A DNA stretch of 33,896 nt from an uncultured Geobacteraceae bacterium. Lineage in GTDB: Bacteria; Desulfobacterota; Desulfuromonadia; Geobacterales; Pseudopelobacteraceae. Shown here in pieces: positions 24,001 through 31,969 of this stretch. A program made the position numbers and the translations under genes. Under the pieces are notes generated by a model, which was not told the origin of the DNA, ran no database searches, and was given only the letters and a program-made list of their open reading frames with translations. Position 1 is the stretch's first letter, and every line of letters starts with the position of its first letter. The stretch lies in contig CAINRC010000026.1 in NCBI GenBank assembly GCA_903852495.1, forward strand, positions 1 through 33,896, given 5' to 3'.

Positions 24001-24161
24001 CCGGCGGCGAATCACGGCAGCCGCTCGGCCTCGCCGTTGTGGGGGGGTTGCTGACATCGCAGCTGTTGACTCTCTACATCACCCCGGTGGTGTACTATTA
24101 TATGGACCGGCTGCTGGCCAAAGTACGGCCACGGAAGGTGCGGGTTGCCGTAACACCGTAG
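21078..24161 (+). CDS. RND multidrug efflux permease (HAE1/MdtBC-like)
   Basis: A 1027-residue inner-membrane pump of the usual length, with the twofold layout of AcrB-like proteins: an N-terminal membrane helix (IFIRRPIMTSLVMIAIFIFG), a large periplasmic loop, five membrane helices, then the same again. The proton-relay Asp pair is in TM4 (VGFVVDDAIVMLENI), and GIVKKNAIMMIDFALEAER in the second half is typical of the family. It uses the proton gradient to export hydrophobic or amphiphilic compounds through the adaptor encoded just upstream. The substrate cannot be predicted. A hairpin terminator lies 80 bases after the stop. Confidence 0.93.
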   Translation: MNIADIFIRRPIMTSLVMIAIFIFGVASYRLLPVNDLPNVDFPTIQVNANLPGANPDTMASAVATPLENQLSTIAGVDAMTSTNGIGTTRITLQFTLDRDIDAAAQDVQAAISLAVRSLPKDMPTPPSFRKVNPADQPVLYLALSSPTLPLSAVDEYAQTLIARRISTISGVAQVNVNGSQKYAVRAQLDPKALASRKIGIDEVAVAIDAANANLPTGVLDGTKQAYTIEANGQLFKADAYRKTVVAYRDGSPVRLEELGSVIDSVENNKTAGWYNNTRAIVLTIQRQPGTNTIEVVDNVRKLLPGFRSQMPTSVELNVLYDRSILIRESMHDVKFTLVLTVCLVIMVIFLFLRNLSATIIPSLAVPMSVVGTFTVMHLLGFSLNNISMMALTLAVGFVVDDAIVMLENIVRHMEKGEGAMEAAFKGSKEIGFTIVSMTISLVAVFIPVLFMGGILGRLLHEFAITISVAILVSCFVSLTLTPMLCSRFLKPPATERHGRLFMVMERFFDGMLQMYERSLKTVMQYRRTTMVVTLLITLVTVWLFMTVPMGFLPSEDTGRINADTETAQGTSFTDMKLHQEAIAAIIAKDPNVDGFMSSIGVGTGTNTGRLFMRLKPRSERKLSADEIIQELRPKLAKVPGIRVFLKNIPSIQIGGTSSKSLYQFTLQGQNTNELYRSATDFETRLRELPELQDVTSDLQISNPQVHVEINRDKLAALGLTVLQVEDALGYAYGSRQISSIYAPTNQYQVILELDPVYQGDPAALGMLYINSKTGGLVPLETIATISKTIGPLAVNHLGQLPAVTISFNLRPGVALGDAMKLVGTLAETSLPATISTSFQGTAQAFKSSFSGLWLLLVMAIFVIYVVLGVLYESYIHPITILSGLPAAGFGALITLIIFKCDLNIYGFVGIIMLIGIVKKNAIMMIDFALEAERESGKLPLDAIFEGAIVRFRPIMMTTMAALVGTLPIALGLGAGGESRQPLGLAVVGGLLTSQLLTLYITPVVYYYMDRLLAKVRPRKVRVAVTP

Positions 24162-24238
24162 ACATACTGGTTGTTAGTTATCAAGCAGAGTCTAAAAAGA
24201 CAAAAAGACCTGCCATCCTTGCAAACGTGGGTTATGCT

Positions 24239-24350
24239 GTAGGGGCGAATCTTGTATTCGCCCTTGTTTTTTGTCCCCCCCCCCCCCCCAATCCACCCGA
24301 TAATCCATAACTGCTCGGAAAACCAGGGCGCAGCAAGCCGCCCCCCCGGT
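24239..24350. repeat. Interspersed repeat with a run of 15 C
   Basis: Starts GTAGGGGCGAATCTTG-type and ends GGGCGCAGCAAGCCGC followed by Cs, so the two ends are roughly inverted (TAGGGGCG ... CGCCCC). A 15-base C homopolymer (24275-24289) is inside. A shorter relative of the right half is at 31970-32025. It looks like a degenerate non-autonomous repeat; the homopolymer length should be treated with caution because such runs are prone to sequencing and replication slippage. Confidence 0.5.
24242..24272 (+). terminator. Terminator of the efflux operon
   Basis: GGGCGAAT (24243-24250) pairs with ATTCGCCC (24256-24263), followed by TTGTTTTTT. It coincides with the left end of the interspersed repeat, so the repeat supplies the terminator. 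Confidence 0.75.
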
Positions 24351-24364
24351 TCCCATTTTATTTT

Positions 24365-24513
24365 CTGATTAGTACTGATCTCCCGCCACATCATATCTCC
24401 CTCCCCTTCAAGGGGAGGGCAGGGGTGGGGATGGGGTAATTCCGGCGCAAAAAGGCCCCCATCCCCCTCCTGACCTGGGAGAACTTGAACAGCAGAAGAT
24501 CAGTACTAATCAG
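24365..24513. mobile_element. MITE family A, copy 3 (best preserved)
   Basis: A 149-base element with perfect 16-base inverted ends CTGATTAGTACTGATC (24365-24380) and GATCAGTACTAATCAG (24498-24513). Both flanks read ATTTTATTTT (24355-24364 and 24514-24523), a perfect 10-base target-site duplication. The interior is the same as copy 2 apart from a small deletion. It has no coding capacity. Confidence 0.9.
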
Positions 24514-24537
24514 ATTTTATTTTGACTTCACTCTTTT

Positions 24538-24563
24538 AAAACAGGGAAGTTTCCCTGTTTTTT
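24538..24563. terminator. Hairpin with T run upstream of the protease gene
   Basis: AACAGGGA and TCCCTGTT form a tight stem with loop AGTT, followed by a T run to 24563 on the plus strand and preceded by TTTTAAAA. It should work as an intrinsic terminator for plus-strand transcripts. As the efflux operon already has one, this may be a second stop or part of a leader of the protease gene. Confidence 0.7.
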
Positions 24564-24681
24564 CAAACTCCGTTGATCCCTCCATTTTTCTTCAAAAAAA
24601 CGTAAACCGAATCCTGCGTAGAACATATTCCTGTTTGCAGTACAACTCCCCTCCGACTCGTCCATGAACCAGTAATCTTAA

Positions 24682-24717
24682 TGTGAATAATGTGAATATT
24701 TGAGAATATTTGTGAAT
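24682..24717 (+). promoter_or_regulatory. Four helically phased TGTGAAT repeats before the protease gene
   Basis: TGTGAAT at 24682 and 24691, TGAGAAT at 24701 and TGTGAAT at 24711 give steps of 9, 10 and 10 bases, placing all copies on one face of the helix. They lie about 85 bases before the protease start. Such phasing fits cooperative binding of a regulator; no regulator is identified and no clear -35/-10 pair was found. Confidence 0.5.
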
Positions 24718-24799
24718 GGCCGTTCATTCAATTTTTCACGTATACCTAAATCATATTTTAGCAACCAGTTCATAAGATATGCGAAATGAGGGAAAATAT

Positions 24800-27700
24800 A
24801 TGAAAAGACGGCTCTTCAAGAACACTGCCACCGGTTACGGCTGTCTATTGGTTACGGGCGTACTCCTGTCACTCGGCTTCGCCCTGCCGACCGGCGCAAC
24901 CGTAACGCCGCTGGTTGATGCAGGAGCCACAACCAGCGGGTTCGGTGTACCCATGCAGAACGGCAGACCCCTCACATCAGCCACAGGTGCAACCACCAGC
25001 GAAGCTGGCGACATTGATCACCTGATCGTCAAATACCGGGGCAAGGCCTTGGCCAGGGGAACAACCGCAACCATCACCAATGCCAACCTCCAGAGCCTGA
25101 GCAGCAGAGCCGGTGTCGCACTGACCCATCACCGCCCCATGTCCGGCAACAGCCACATATTCAAATTGCCGAAAAAAATGTCACATAGTGAAGCCAGGGA
25201 CATCGCCGATAAGCTGAGCGCTGACCCAACGGTGGAATACGCCGTGCCGGACCGGATCATGCGCATAATGATGACCCCCAATGACACGCAATATCCCAGC
25301 CAGTGGCATTACAAATCCCCCACCACAGACGGTGAAAAAGCCGGCATCAACCTCCCCGGAGCCTGGGATATCACCACCGGGGCTAGCAGTGTAGTGGTGG
25401 CGGTTATTGATACCGGCATCGTCAATCATGCCGACCTTCAGGGGCGCATCCTGCCCGGCTACAACTTCATCAGCAAAGCAGCCTTAGCCGGCAACAGTGT
25501 TGGCCGGAGTGACGATGCCAGCGACCTGGGGGATTGGGATGTTAGCGGACCCAGCTCATGGCACGGCACTCATGTGGCCGGCACTATCGCCGCCACCACC
25601 AATAACGGCATGGGGGTAGCCGGTATCAACTGGGGGGCCAAGATCCTTCCGGTGCGTGTGCTCGGTCATGGCGGCGGCTATGCGTCGGATATCATCGACG
25701 GCATCCGCTGGGCAGCGGGGTTGACCGTGTCAGATGTCCCTGCAAACCCAAATCCGGCCAAGGTTATAAATATGAGCCTGGGCGTAGACGGCGTATGTGA
25801 CGCTGCCACCCAGAGTGCCATCAACGACGCCATTGCCGCAGGAACAACCGTTGTGGTTGCGGCGGGCAACAGTTCCTTGGATGCGGCCGATTTCTCCCCG
25901 GCCGGTTGCAGTGGTGTGATTTCTGTCGCGGCGCTCAACCGGGCCGGCGGTGCCGCCTATTACACCAACTATGGCCAGAGCGTGAAGATCGCCGCACCGG
26001 GCGGCGAGCAATCCTCCACTAGCGGTTCGGGCGGCATTCTGTCAACCTTGAACAGCGGCACGACCACCCCTGTAGCCAGTCCCGGTGGCGATACCTACAA
26101 CTATTTACAGGGTACCAGTCAGGCATCACCCCATGTGGCCGGTATCGTATCGCTCATGCTGTCGGTCAACCCCTCGCTTACCCCGGCCCAGGTTATGACG
26201 CTGCTCCAGAGTACGGCGCGCCCCTTTCCAACAGCAACCGGCTCGAAAGGTGGCGACTGCACCACAACCAAATGCGGTGCCGGTATCGCCGATGCCTACC
26301 GGGCCGTGTCTGCCGTCAGCACAAACGAGATCATCATCGGTACATCTCCGTCAGCGTTACTATTTAATAAACCGCTGAATGGTCCAAATCCTCCCAGCCA
26401 GAGCCTGACGATTTCGACCGCCGGGAGTGCCGGGCAAAGCTGGAGCGTCAGCAGCAGTACCTCCTGGCTTCACGTGAACCCTGCCAGCGGTCAGGGGGGT
26501 GGCATCGTGACGGTATCAGTTGATGCAGGCGCTCTTTCTCCAGAAGCAGCAAACAGTGGATTCATCACCATCACTGCTGCCGGGGTAATCAATTCTCCGG
26601 TAACCATACCGGTTACCGTGAAGTTTACTCTGGATTTACATACCTCAGACCCTTGCCAGATTACTGGACACAGCCAAAATGTAGTTGATGGAAATATGTA
26701 TGTAATCGGTGGAGTGTCTTGCAATGGACAAATGTCAAACTCGGTTTATATATACAATGTGGTGACCGACACGTGGACAACGGGAAAAGCAAAAGCACAA
26801 CCTAGTGCTTTCAGTAATGGTGCGGTAATCAACGGTAAAATATATATTCCAGGAGGATTTGATACCAATCGGGCTTTAGATTCACTTGATATTTATGACA
26901 TCGCCACCAATCAATGGACAACCGGGGCACCACTTCCTAAAGCACTGTACGGAAGTGTTATTGAAACCATGAATGGAAAGCTCTATGTGATCGGTGGCAG
27001 TGACAAAAAAAGTGGCGCTTATGTATCGACGAATTATGTGTATGATCCTGCATCAGATACATGGGGCAGCATGGCGAAGATAGGTGGAAATGTATTTAGC
27101 GCCGGGAGTGGGGTTGTTAACGGAAAAATATATATTTTTGGTGGAGTAAACGATGCGCAGTCTGGCCCCTCCGCCTCCACATGGGCCTATGATCCTGCTA
27201 CGGATAGCTGGTCAAAGGCTGCACCATTACTTCAAGCCCGCAAGCAACATGGCGGGACAGTGATGGGCGGAAAATTGTATGCTTTTGGCGGGACAGATCT
27301 CAAAGGTAGTAAAAATGATATTGAAGTGTATGATCCTGCAACCGATGCCTGGAGCGCATTGCCGCTATTTCTTAATAAAGAGGCGCATGACATAAAAGCG
27401 AGCGCTGTTGGCACTGCTGTTTACGTTATTGGTGCGGGATACAATCAAAGCTATAGCCTTCCGTTTACCGGACCCGGCCAGACGGTCACATTCGGCCCGG
27501 CTCCCATCGTGAGCCTCGGTGATAATAAATCGCTTTGGGCCACCGCGACATCAGGGCTTCCGGTCACCTTCACCAGTTTGACCCCAATCGCCTGCAGCAC
27601 CAGCGGAGACAACGGCAGCATCGTTACCGGACTCATTGATGGAACCAACAACTGCACCATTGCCGCCAACCAGGCGGGGAATACGCAATATAATGCCGCC

Positions 27701-29989
27701 CCCCAGGTCACCCAGACCTTCTCGATTGCAGATGTCTTCAGAATCATCACAACGGTTTTCCCTGATGCCTACACAAACCAAAGCTACAGACAGACTCTGA
27801 CGGCAACCAGCGGCACACCACCCTATACATGGTCAATAACTTCCGGCGCACTCCCGACCGGGCTGGCGCTCAGTTCCTCCGGAGACATCAGCGGCACACC
27901 GGCTGCCGCAGGTACCAGCTGTTTCACCGCCCAGGCCAAAGATGCACACAATATTCAGGCCGCCAAAGAGTTTAGCATCGTTGTTTACCGGCCACTCGCC
28001 GTTGCAACCGCATTACTATTGGACACCTCCATCGGCCTGTTCTACAGCCAAACCATGCCGGCAACCGGCGGGGATACGCATTACAACTGGGCCATAATAT
28101 CCGGCACGCTCCCAGCCGGGCTGACACTCAGCTCAGACGGAGTTATCAGTGGCACACCGACCAAAACCGGCACCAGCAACTTCATGCTGCAGGTCAAGGA
28201 TGCGAACAATCATACCGCGAGTAAAGCGCTGGGCTTTACGATTAATGCGATTATCACTCAAACTCTCCAGGACGCGCCAGTCGGCCAACCCTACAGCCAG
28301 ACCCTGACGGCCGCCGGCGGCACACAACCCTGCAACTGGTCAATAACATCCGGTGCACTCCCCGCCGGACTGACACTCAACAGCACAACCGGCGTCATCA
28401 GCGGCACTTCGACCGTACCGGGCACCATCCGGTTTACCGTTCAAGTCAAGGAGGGCACTAGCGAGCCCTATAGCCGGGAACTGTCCATAGCAACATTTGC
28501 TATGAAGATCGCGGGGGGCGGTTTCCACGCCGTAGCGCTGAAGAGCGACGGTACTGTCTGGGCCTGGGGAAAAAATGCTGTCGGCCAGTTGGGTGACGGT
28601 ACCACCACCAACCGACTTGTTCCCACCCCGGTATCGGGTCTGACCGAAGTAACGGCCATTGCAGCCGGTTATAACCACACTGTAGCGCTGAAGAGTAACG
28701 GTACGGTGGTCGCCTGGGGAATAAGTGGTTTTGTCACCCCTGCCCCGGTGCCTGGTCTGACCGGAGTAACGGCCATCGCAGCCGGTGTCGACTACACCGT
28801 AGCGCTGAAGAGTGACGGCACAGTGGCTGCCTGGGGTGATAATAATCACGGCCAGTTAGGTGACAGTACCACCACCAGTCGGGATATCCCCACCCCGGTA
28901 CCGGGCCTGACCGGGGTGATTGCCATCGCTGCCAGTTTTGAGCATACCGTGGCGCTGAAGAGTGACGGCACGGTGGTTGCCTGGGGTAATAACCGGGGGG
29001 GGCAGTTGGGTGACGGCAGCAGCATCGACCAACTGGCTCCTGTCCCGGTGCCGGGACTGTTCGGAGTCAGTGCAATCAGTGCAGGCTCTGAACACACCGT
29101 AGCGCTGAAGAGCAACGGCACGGTAGTTGTCTGGGGAAGTAACAATACCGGCCAGTTGGGTAACGGTAGCGCCAACTTGTTCAGCTTTACCCCGGTGCAG
29201 GTGCTAAGCGGAGTGACGAGCATCGCAGCCGGTTATCAACATACCGTAGCGCTAAAGAACAACGGCACTTTGGTCTCCTTTGGAAACAACTATTACGGCC
29301 AATTGGGAGACGGCACCACTACCACCCGGTTCTCCCCCGCCACGGTTTCCGGAGTGACCGGTGTAATAGCCTTCGCCGCAGCACAGTACCACACCGCTGT
29401 TATTAAAAGCGTCGGCAGCGTGATCGCCTGGGGGGGGAACACCCATGGTCAACTGGGTGACGGCACCACCACTACCCGGTACGCACCTGTTGCCGTCGGC
29501 GTATCCGTTGCGGCAGACAAAGTGGACGGAACCTATGACGGCGGTGTCACAGTGACTCTTTCCTGTAATGGGTTTTTCTCCCCCTGCAGGGAAATCCGCT
29601 ACACCCTTGACGGCAGTCAACCGACCAGTGCATCACCGCTTTACAGCGCGCCTCTGACGATCACCAAAAATTCAACTCTCCGCTTCATGGCCATTGACAA
29701 CGCCGACAACCAGAGCGGTGTAAATTCTGTAAATTATGTTTTTGCTCCGGATATCCTCAAGGGCGACGTCAACAACGACGGTAAGGTTGATATGGCTGAT
29801 GCCCTGTTGACGCTCCAGTATGCCCTCAACCTGATACCGCATACCGCAGCTAATAATGCCATCTACTTGGCAGTGGCCGATGTTGCGCCGTTTGATTCCG
29901 CCACCAGGAAACCGGGTGGCGATGGCAAGATTGATGTAATGGATGCTCTGGTGGTTTTACAGCGGGCAGTGAATTTAATTAGTTGGTAG
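24800..29989 (+). CDS. Giant exported subtilisin-like protease with two propellers and a C-terminal dockerin
   Basis: A 1729-residue secreted protein. Order of parts: signal peptide (about 1-35); inhibitor-like prodomain (about 75-160, LIVKYRGKAL ... VEYAVPD); S8 peptidase with Asp204 (VAVIDTGI), His255 (SSWHGTHVAGT) and Ser440 (GTSQASPHVAG); a BACON-like domain (about 510-615); six kelch blades (about 620-890); an Ig-like domain; three putative-Ig (He_PIG-like) repeats (about 980-1232); seven RCC1 repeats (about 1234-1570, SDGTVWAWG...GQLGDGT); a chitobiase-C-like domain (IRYTLDGSQPTS); and a dockerin (about 1655-1729) with GDVNNDGKVDMADALLTLQ and GDGKIDVMDALVVLQRAV. ATG 24800 is preferred over 24779 because GAGGGA sits before it. 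The next gene encodes a lipoprotein with a cohesin-like end, a likely docking partner. Confidence 0.88.
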   Translation: MKRRLFKNTATGYGCLLVTGVLLSLGFALPTGATVTPLVDAGATTSGFGVPMQNGRPLTSATGATTSEAGDIDHLIVKYRGKALARGTTATITNANLQSLSSRAGVALTHHRPMSGNSHIFKLPKKMSHSEARDIADKLSADPTVEYAVPDRIMRIMMTPNDTQYPSQWHYKSPTTDGEKAGINLPGAWDITTGASSVVVAVIDTGIVNHADLQGRILPGYNFISKAALAGNSVGRSDDASDLGDWDVSGPSSWHGTHVAGTIAATTNNGMGVAGINWGAKILPVRVLGHGGGYASDIIDGIRWAAGLTVSDVPANPNPAKVINMSLGVDGVCDAATQSAINDAIAAGTTVVVAAGNSSLDAADFSPAGCSGVISVAALNRAGGAAYYTNYGQSVKIAAPGGEQSSTSGSGGILSTLNSGTTTPVASPGGDTYNYLQGTSQASPHVAGIVSLMLSVNPSLTPAQVMTLLQSTARPFPTATGSKGGDCTTTKCGAGIADAYRAVSAVSTNEIIIGTSPSALLFNKPLNGPNPPSQSLTISTAGSAGQSWSVSSSTSWLHVNPASGQGGGIVTVSVDAGALSPEAANSGFITITAAGVINSPVTIPVTVKFTLDLHTSDPCQITGHSQNVVDGNMYVIGGVSCNGQMSNSVYIYNVVTDTWTTGKAKAQPSAFSNGAVINGKIYIPGGFDTNRALDSLDIYDIATNQWTTGAPLPKALYGSVIETMNGKLYVIGGSDKKSGAYVSTNYVYDPASDTWGSMAKIGGNVFSAGSGVVNGKIYIFGGVNDAQSGPSASTWAYDPATDSWSKAAPLLQARKQHGGTVMGGKLYAFGGTDLKGSKNDIEVYDPATDAWSALPLFLNKEAHDIKASAVGTAVYVIGAGYNQSYSLPFTGPGQTVTFGPAPIVSLGDNKSLWATATSGLPVTFTSLTPIACSTSGDNGSIVTGLIDGTNNCTIAANQAGNTQYNAAPQVTQTFSIADVFRIITTVFPDAYTNQSYRQTLTATSGTPPYTWSITSGALPTGLALSSSGDISGTPAAAGTSCFTAQAKDAHNIQAAKEFSIVVYRPLAVATALLLDTSIGLFYSQTMPATGGDTHYNWAIISGTLPAGLTLSSDGVISGTPTKTGTSNFMLQVKDANNHTASKALGFTINAIITQTLQDAPVGQPYSQTLTAAGGTQPCNWSITSGALPAGLTLNSTTGVISGTSTVPGTIRFTVQVKEGTSEPYSRELSIATFAMKIAGGGFHAVALKSDGTVWAWGKNAVGQLGDGTTTNRLVPTPVSGLTEVTAIAAGYNHTVALKSNGTVVAWGISGFVTPAPVPGLTGVTAIAAGVDYTVALKSDGTVAAWGDNNHGQLGDSTTTSRDIPTPVPGLTGVIAIAASFEHTVALKSDGTVVAWGNNRGGQLGDGSSIDQLAPVPVPGLFGVSAISAGSEHTVALKSNGTVVVWGSNNTGQLGNGSANLFSFTPVQVLSGVTSIAAGYQHTVALKNNGTLVSFGNNYYGQLGDGTTTTRFSPATVSGVTGVIAFAAAQYHTAVIKSVGSVIAWGGNTHGQLGDGTTTTRYAPVAVGVSVAADKVDGTYDGGVTVTLSCNGFFSPCREIRYTLDGSQPTSASPLYSAPLTITKNSTLRFMAIDNADNQSGVNSVNYVFAPDILKGDVNNDGKVDMADALLTLQYALNLIPHTAANNAIYLAVADVAPFDSATRKPGGDGKIDVMDALVVLQRAVNLISW

Positions 29990-30104
29990 AAATGAACCCT
30001 GATTCTTGTTGTTCCGATAGTGCTTTGATTTGGAATTGAAATTACCAGTTTATGACGATGAGCATAACGCTTGATACAACATATCCATAAACGGAGGAAC
30101 CTGT

Positions 30105-31547
30105 ATGAAATTGAAAATAATGTTAAGAGTGGCAATCGGTTGTATCTTTTCAGCGGCGCTTTTACTTGCCGGTTGTGGCGGTGGAGGTGGCGGTGGTAGC
30201 GGCGCTACTGGCCCCTCGGTACCCACACCCGTTGTATCTACCGTAAGCGGAACCGCTTCCGAAGGGGCACTGATTTTGGGCAAAGTAGTTAAACTCAAGG
30301 ATGCTGACGGTAATTCTGCACCTGATGCCACCACTAATGCCACCACCGGTGTCTACTCCGTAGACGTAACCGGACTCAAAGCTCCATATATTGTGACGGT
30401 CACCAGCGACAGCGGCACGTATGTCTCTCTGGCCCCGGCAGTAGGGACGGCCAATATAAACCCGATTACCACGGCTGTTGTGGCGATGGCCGCTGGAACC
30501 ACAGATCCGAAGACGCTGTTTACCAATCTTAAAGCGGTGGATATTGCGACCGTCGCTGCTAATTACAGCTCCAAAGCTGCGGCACTTACTACCGCGCTTG
30601 ACGCTGCGCTTCCCACCGGTGTCACGGCTGCGAATTTTTTTACAGGCACCGTTGTGGCTGGCAAGGGTATGGATGCTATGTTTGACGCATACAAAATAAC
30701 GGTCGATGCCAGTAACGGTATAACCGTTGCGACCAAGGACGCCAGCGCTACGACCTTGATGCAGCAGACGCCGCAGAACATCTCCACCACGCTACCCACA
30801 ATTACGAAGCCCTCAATGATTACCCTTTTCGTAGATGCTTCTTCAGCTGTCGCGGGACAGAGCATAACCGTTACTGCTGATGTCAGGATCGCCGGAGGGG
30901 CGGCGCCCGACAATACGAATGTTACTTTCAGTACTGATGCCGGCACACTTTCGGCCACTACCGCCAAAACCAGCGGCGGCAGAGCAAGTGTTACCATTAC
31001 TGCTCCTGCTGCTGCGACAGCTACCGTCAGCGCATCGGCCAACACGGTCATTCTGAAAGCTCCCGTCCAGGTGACGTTTGCCGCAGCAGTGCAGTACAGT
31101 CAGGCCATCCTGAAGTTGAAGACTACCGGAACCTTGCCGAATGGCAGCAAGATAGGAGCCTGGGGGGTAACGATACAGTACCCGGCGAGCGGCCTCAACA
31201 TCAAGACCAGTTCTGCTTCAACCATATCTCTTGATAAGACCGTTTTTTATCAAAGCGGAGTTGCCGATGCCTCGTTCAGCTTTACGTACAGCGGCACGAA
31301 TAACTCAGCCGATAGCACCAGTACACTGCCCTATCTGCTTCTTGCCAGCTTGAGCGATGTTTCGGATGCCACCAAAGGTATGAGTTCAATCGGAGAGGTG
31401 GCAACCATCGTATTTGATATCGTTGCAGGCGCTGCGGTGCCCTCAAAGTCGAGTTTTGTTTTGAGCAGCAAGAACATTGCCAGTACCGCCGCAGGTGGGG
31501 TGAAGCTGACGACGGTTGATCTGGATTTTGATTTGACACTGAAGTAG
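30105..31547 (+). CDS. Lipoprotein with a cohesin-like C-terminal domain
   Basis: A 480-residue lipoprotein: the signal ends LLLAGC (Cys24), followed by a Gly-rich linker. Residues about 40-110 are a carboxypeptidase-regulatory-like domain (LKDADGNSAPDATTN ... TGVYSVDV), then a helical region, then a bacterial Ig-like domain (about 238-325, ASSAVAGQSITVTADVRIAG). The C-terminal 150 residues (ILKLKTTGTLPNGSKIGAWG, VTIQYPASGLNI, then SSIGEVATIVFDIVAG and KSSFVLSSKNIAST) follow the strand pattern of cohesin modules. AACGGAGG precedes ATG 30105. Its place 115 bases after the dockerin protease suggests it anchors that enzyme at the cell surface. The cohesin call is by pattern only and should be tested by a profile search. 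Confidence 0.7.
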   Translation: MKLKIMLRVAIGCIFSAALLLAGCGGGGGGGSGATGPSVPTPVVSTVSGTASEGALILGKVVKLKDADGNSAPDATTNATTGVYSVDVTGLKAPYIVTVTSDSGTYVSLAPAVGTANINPITTAVVAMAAGTTDPKTLFTNLKAVDIATVAANYSSKAAALTTALDAALPTGVTAANFFTGTVVAGKGMDAMFDAYKITVDASNGITVATKDASATTLMQQTPQNISTTLPTITKPSMITLFVDASSAVAGQSITVTADVRIAGGAAPDNTNVTFSTDAGTLSATTAKTSGGRASVTITAPAAATATVSASANTVILKAPVQVTFAAAVQYSQAILKLKTTGTLPNGSKIGAWGVTIQYPASGLNIKTSSASTISLDKTVFYQSGVADASFSFTYSGTNNSADSTSTLPYLLLASLSDVSDATKGMSSIGEVATIVFDIVAGAAVPSKSSFVLSSKNIASTAAGGVKLTTVDLDFDLTLK

Positions 31548-31591
31548 GCGGAATATCAACAAGGGCCTGCTGTGGTAAACAGGGGCACTCT

Positions 31592-31681
31592 CCATGGATA
31601 GAACTGCACCGAGATGAACTACAGGCGGATTGGGAACAGGCTGTTGCCGGAGAGAACCCATACAAAATTTCCCCTCTGTGA
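31592..31681 (+). pseudogene. C-terminal remnant of a DUF4160 gene
   Basis: The frame ending in TGA at 31679-31681 reads PWIELHRDELQADWEQAVAG then ENPYKISPL, the typical end of DUF4160 proteins (W..LH.DEL...W.....G). No start codon or N-terminal half is present; upstream of 31592 the frame runs into unrelated sequence next to the lipoprotein gene. DUF4160 genes are usually paired with a following DUF2442 gene, as here. Confidence 0.75.
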
Positions 31682-31688
31682 GGTTACT

Positions 31689-31937
31689 ATGCACTGGGAT
31701 GTGAAAATTGTAAGACCGATGCCGGATTACCGTATCTATGTTGAGGTTGAGGATGGCCGCAAAGGAATATTTGACCTCAAGCCATATCTGGATCGAGGCG
31801 TTTTCCGCGAACTGAAAGATATTCACTACTTCAATCGTGTCGGAATTCTGTTTGGCGCTGTTACATGGCCAAACGAACAGGATATCGCCCCTGAAACCCT
31901 CCTTGCGGAAATGCTCCCCATCAGCCAGAGCTATTAA
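31689..31937 (+). CDS. DUF2442 family protein
   Basis: Eighty-two residues with the DUF2442 pattern: VKIVRPMPDYRIYVEVEDGRKGIFDLKPYLDRGVFREL, then FNRVGILFGAVTWPNEQDIAPETL. Members usually follow DUF4160 genes in two-gene modules sometimes proposed to be toxin-antitoxin-like; the role is not established. ATG 31689 was chosen because the homology starts there and GTGAGG lies before it. It starts seven bases after the broken DUF4160 remnant, so this is a module that has lost its first member. Confidence 0.85.
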   Translation: MHWDVKIVRPMPDYRIYVEVEDGRKGIFDLKPYLDRGVFRELKDIHYFNRVGILFGAVTWPNEQDIAPETLLAEMLPISQSY

Positions 31938-31969
31938 CGGGCACCTGGCCTTGGTCCGCTCTTTTTAGT

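Noticed and set aside
28340-29620. Several minus-strand open frames opposite the RCC1 repeats
   Set aside because: They are mirror frames of the repeated protease sequence, with no independent start signals.
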